The notes under the pieces were generated by a model. It was not told the origin of the DNA and did not search any database. It saw only the letters and a list, made by a program, of their open reading frames with translations. From NCBI GenBank assembly GCA_963969495.1, contig OZ018323.1, positions 70,280,920 through 70,344,919 on the forward strand: a DNA stretch of 64,000 nucleotides. Reading direction: 5' to 3'. The first letter of the stretch is position 1. Every line of letters starts with the position of its first letter. Both the position numbers and the translations under genes were made by a program. Source of the DNA: Ceratothoa steindachneri. Taxonomy: Eukaryota > Arthropoda > Malacostraca > Isopoda > Cymothoidae. This document shows, one piece after another, positions 59,988 through 64,000 of this stretch.

Positions 59988-60290
59988 TATGAAATAACTC
60001 TTACTCAACTATTGATCTTACTTTAGTATCAGCAATTCTTTCGGATAAAACTGAAATAAACTTGGGTAGAGATCTCAGCTCAGATCATATCCCAATCCTT
60101 ATCCATTTATCTGAACTTATAACTGTATCTAAAATAGGAAAAAGCTGACATATCTCAAAATCCACTTGAAGAATTAGATGAAATAATAGAAAATATAATA
60201 GAAGCCAGCAAATTAACTTTCAAACTTACTATTAAACCTAAAAGCACTAAATATAGCAAACCATAGTGGACAGAAGAATGCAGCAAACAG
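59988..60290 (+). pseudogene. Jockey-like LINE endonuclease end (J5)
   Basis: YSTIDLTLVSAILSDKTEIN and DLSSDHIPILIHLSELITVS give the last catalytic blocks (S/DLTxxS and SDHxP). They are followed by EELDEIIENIIEASKLTFKL and WTEECSK, the linker before RT. Short and frameshifted; CR1-F abuts its 5' side. Confidence 0.72.
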
Positions 60291-60541
60291 GTGGCTCTGA
60301 GGCGGAAGGCTAAACGTACTAATGAAAGAAACTTCACTCCACAAAACACCATAGCGGAGGGGACCCTCCATATTTCTCTAATCGGAGAGGAGGCTTACTC
60401 CTCTCCTATGACTACGGGTGTAGGAGTTCCCCATCACCCCATTTTCTGGAGGTGTTTTCGGGCACCTCCCTATTTCCAGCGGCAGTCCCTCCTTTTCTTT
60501 CTAACGGGACTGCCAAGAAAGCCAGCAGGTAGCCCATTTGT
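60291..60541. other. Unassigned GC-rich stretch
   Basis: 60357-60530 is pyrimidine-rich with GGAGGCTTACTCCTCTCC-like short palindromes. No gene recognised. Confidence 0.45.
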
Positions 60542-61595
60542 GTGTACATGTGGGTAGTAAGAGCTCTCACTCTGTTTATGTGTGAGAAACATCAGAATGC
60601 CAAGTTGTTACTCAATGGGTTACCCACCACAGCCGTCAACGGTACTGATTACAAAGATATTTTGTCAATGGCTGTTTGTGACATATCTAAGCGGCACTGT
60701 ATGTTGAGAATCTGTGAAAAATGTCTTGGTGTTCGGAAAATTAGAGAACATTTGATGTCTGTGTTTACTGCTAATGAGCAAGAGCTTCATGATAACATAT
60801 CATATAAACATTGAGTTAGGAATGAGTTGGGTAAAACAACTCTGGAAACATTGTCTTGTACAGTTGAGAATTTTATTGACAAGTTCTGTTCAGTATTGGA
60901 AGCGCTGCTTTCTCACCAGTTCATCACAAGAGCCCAAGCACAGCATCTAAACAACCTAAAAGAAACCATTTCTGAAAGTACTGGGCTTTTGTTGTTAGAC
61001 TTTGCTGAAAATTACAGTTTTGTTGTTCAAGATGCAGTTCAAGGCCACCACTGGGATAACAGTCAAGCCACACTGCACCCATCTGTCCTCTACTACATTG
61101 TAGATGGCAAGCTGAATGTTTCGAATTGTGTGATATCAGATTGTATGAATCATGAAACCAATACTGTTCATGCTTTTCTAGAGGTTGTTATCAAACATAT
61201 CAAAATAGTGATGCCCACTTTTACAGATATACAGTACTTCAGCGATGGTGCTGCTTCCCAGTATAAGAATTACAAAAACCTTGTGAATATTTGCTGCCAC
61301 AAAGTTAATTTTGGAATACCTGCACAGTGGAATTTCTTTGCCACTAGTCACGGTAAGAGTCCCCTGTGATGGCATAGGTGGCACTGTCAAACATCTAGTT
61401 GCATGTGCTAGTTTGCAGGCCACTATCTCTGGACAAATTCTAACCCCTCTAGAAATGCATGATTGGTGTGTCATCAATGTGAAAGGTATAAAATTCTTTT
61501 ATGTATCAGCGACAGATGTCATCAATAGTTGTAAACGGTTAAAGTTAGTGGAAAGGTATAGTCATATGTCTACAGTCCCAGTCCCAGTCCCATAG
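60542..61595 (+). pseudogene. Transposase-like protein of a dispersed family (DFAENYSF / SDGAASQYKNYKN)
   Basis: One frame across 60542-61369, broken only by TGA at 60812-60814 (where Trp is likely). Features in order: CEKHQNAKLLLNGLP and CDISKRHCMLRICEKCLG (Cys pairs, perhaps zinc-binding), LLLLDFAENYSFVVQDAVQG, QATLHPSVLYYIVDG, VISDCMNHETNTVHAFLEVV, QYFSDGAASQYKNYKNLVNI and WNFFATSHGK. A 1-nt insertion near 61369 shifts the frame; DGIGGTVKHLVACASLQATI and YVSATDVINSCKRLKLVERY follow to a stop at 61595. I recognise these phrases from multicopy proteins in arthropods and cnidarians. The DFAENY and FSDGA blocks suggest an RNase-H-like (DDE) nuclease fold, which is inference. No TIRs were identified. 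Confidence 0.65.
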
Positions 61596-61623
61596 TTTTG
61601 TGCCAGTTGGGGACATGAAACTT

Positions 61624-64000
61624 GAGATTAGGTGAATTTCATAACATAACATAACATAATTTAACGGATGACAAAAGCCACAAGGGCCTATCAAAGGTCA
61701 TCCATATCCATCAAATCCCACCCACATAATGCACCCATAGGATTTTGTCAGATCATGCATCCACAATATACAATTTAACAATCCATAGGAATGTCCAACC
61801 ATGCATCTACAATATATAATTTAAAGCCTCCATAGGAGTCTGTCAAAAACAAAATCAAAGTCCCCCAAAATATACAATAAAAAGAAACTGCATCCACAGG
61901 AATAAGTCAAGAAACATATCCACATACCAAAAAGTAAGAAATTAACCCTCCATCCCCATATAATCATCCAATCTGCGCTTGAAAGCATTCAAGTTTGGGC
62001 TGTCTACAGTTTCAGGTGGCAAACTATTCCAATAATCCACCACTCAGTTAGTGAAAAAATATTTTCTAACATCCAGTCTGCACCTCTGTTTTTTAATCTT
62101 TAAGTGGTGGCCTCTAGTTCTATTACTACCTTCTAACTCAAATAACTTGCTGAAATCCAATTTATCCATCCCAGAAAAGATTTTAAAAAGCTCAATCATA
62201 TCTCCCCTCACACACCTTCTTTCAAATGAAAACATATTTAATACCCTCAGCCTATCTTCATATTCAAGGTGCTTCAGGGATGGTATTATTTTTGTTGCCC
62301 TCCTTTGTACTGACTCTAATAAGTTTATATCATGTCTAAAATGTGGTGACCATGCCTGTATACAGTACTCTAAATGTGGCCTGACATAAGAGGTGTATAG
62401 TTTAAGGATGACCTCCTTACTCTTGTAACTAACATTTCTTTTAATGTAACCTAGCACCCTATTTGCTCTATTTTTTGCCTCAATACACTGCTTTGAAAAT
62501 TTCAGTGACCTATCTACTACTACTCCTAAGTCCTTCTCATTTTCAACTGAATTAAGCCAATACCCATCCATCTCATAGCTAAATTCCCTATTATCTCTCC
62601 CCATGTTAATAACTTTGCATTTATTAAGGTTAAAAGTCATCTGCCACTTCTGAGCCCAAGCTAACAACTTATTTAAGTCACCCTGCACTTTAAAGCTACC
62701 CTCAACCTCTTTGACTACAGCTGCCAATTTAGTGTCATCAGCAAAAATTGACACTTTGCTATTTACACCTTGCCCAAGATCATTTACATAAATTATAAAT
62801 AATAAAGGGCCTAAAACTGATCCCTGAGGTACGCCACTAATAACATTCCTCCACTCTGACCTCACTCCATTCAGTACAACTCTCTGTTCCTATTTTTCAG
62901 CCATTCAGTTATCCAATTTAAAACCTTCCCACATATCCCATGCAGCTTTAATTTATGAACTAGTCTTCTATGTGGAACCTTATCAAAAGCTTTGCTTAAA
63001 TCTAAGTAGATCACATCAACTTTCTCACCCCTATCTAATTCTTTAGTTACATAATCCATAAAATCCAGTAAATTAGTTAAACACGATCTACCTTTTCTAA
63101 AACCATGCTGAGTATCATTAATTAACCTGCTACTCTCTAGATGACCAGAAATTCCCTTCTTAACCATCTTCTCAAGAATTTTACAGACTATAGAAGTTAA
63201 GCTTACCGGTCTAAAGTTATTTGGATCATCTTTGCTTCCCTTTTTAAAAATTGGCACTACATTTGCCAATTTCCAATCATCTGGTATTTCTCCAGACTCT
63301 AGTGATCTAATAAATATCTTCTCAAGAGCTACTGCAATACTTTCTACACGTTCTTTGAGTACACTAGAATGAATGTTGTCAGGGCCAGATGCCTTACTAG
63401 TATTTAACTGCATTATAAGCCCTTTAATTTCTTCTCTGTCTATATTAATAGAATTTATCACTACTTCCCTTGACCTAGAATTATCATCAATTAATCTAAC
63501 TGGTTTCTCTTCTGTGAATACTGAAGCAAAATGATCATTAAGGACCTCTACTATTTCCTCATCAGATTCTTTCAAAACCCCTTCATATTTAATAGGCCCT
63601 ATTTTATCACTGTTAGATTTATTATTGATTCTATAATAGCTAAAGAATTTATTAGGATCTTAATTATTATTTTTAGCTAAATTAATTTCTGCTGTCCTTT
63701 TGGTCTTCTTAATAATCTTATTTAGTTCATTTCTGGTTGACCTATAATGGTTTAAATTATCTAAACTACTCTCACTTTGTAATCTCTGGTATGCCCTTTT
63801 TTTCTCTGAAACTTTATTAGCTATTTCTTGATTCCACCATAATGGTTTCCTACATTTCTTCCTAATAGACTTCATTGGAATACACTGTTCCTGAACCATG
63901 TTTAATATAGTCTTAAAAATATCCCACATCTCATGTATTCTTTCCATGGAATTCTATATCCCACCTAATCTGATTTAGCATGCTGCGTAATTTATCGTAA
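61624..64000 (-). mobile_element. CR1-E LINE, cut by the window edge
   Basis: The 3' end shows CATAACATAACATAACATAA (minus-strand TTATG/ATGTT pentamer tail), then about 300 bp 3' UTR with a TCCATAGGA-type word repeated (about 61735, 61783, 61829 and 61893), then ORF2 from 61942 upward beyond 64000. Related 3' ends are at 52683-52870 and 37470-37515. Confidence 0.9.
61942..63990 (-). pseudogene. CR1-E ORF2: linker, reverse transcriptase and C-terminus
   Basis: 63947-63660: SIRKKCRKPLWWNQEIANKV linker; TAA at 63660. 63575-62871: TSKASGPDNIHSSVLKERVE, VPIFKKGSKDDPNNFRPVSL, HGFRKGRSCLTNLLDF and YLDLSKAFDKVPHRRLVHKL. A 1-nt shift at about 62868, then GVPQGSVLGPLLFIIYVNDL, IFADDTKLAAVV (Asp pair intact) and KEVILKLYTSYVRPHLEYCI. 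TGA at 62044-62046 sits where Arg is expected (KYFFTN-stop-VVDYWNSLP). The true end is TAA at 61942. Only three lesions in about 2 kb, so a relatively young copy. Confidence 0.93.

Overview
This is a eukaryotic, repeat-choked intergenic window with no recognisable host single-copy gene. Almost every protein-like stretch is a decayed piece of a transposable element. The mixture (CR1-like and Jockey-like LINEs, Penelope-like, Ty3/Gypsy, mariner, hAT and tRNA-derived SINE-like repeats, plus long (TA)n and (GA)n tracts) points to an invertebrate, most likely an arthropod and perhaps a crustacean. Host identity is inference from element style only.

Layout. 1-1872: minus-strand Gypsy fragment split by a CR1-like LINE. 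2105-5069: fragment of a LINE with an R2-type C-terminus, a shared repeat and a (TA)n-flanked foldback. 6109-7398: mariner. 8321-12640: two CR1-A copies, one with ORF1 and endonuclease but with its RT core deleted. 13485-17692: CR1-B LINE and two tandem tRNA-Leu-like SINEs. 18829-20645: two-exon pseudogene of a dispersed arthropod repeat family. 22740-28075: Jockey-like LINE pieces in inverted and tandem arrangement, one holding a 930-bp mariner. 28251-32576: Penelope-like element broken by a hAT, itself broken by a CR1-A LINE. 32659-37114: mariner, a 1.1-kb TIR element with tRNA-like genes, and a 1.34-kb TIR element with an exon. 38030-48112: fragments of the R2-type LINE and a Jockey-like LINE split by a 6.2-kb Gypsy element. 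48113-52240: tandem and higher-order repeats. 52683-59050: CR1-D LINE interrupted by a nearly complete CR1-C LINE with a PHD-finger ORF1. 59480-61600: LINE scraps and a transposase-like gene. 61624-64000: CR1-E LINE running off the window.

No gene network operates here; the readable biology is insertion history. Three nests can be dated by junctions: LINE in hAT in Penelope (8-bp hAT target duplication), mariner in one of two LINE 3' repeats (the other copy is the empty site), and LINE in LINE near 54.57/58.81 kb. A recurrent theme is long (TA)n tracts lying flush against element ends. All coding copies carry stops, frameshifts or deletions. Coordinates of repeat edges are by eye and may be off by several bases.
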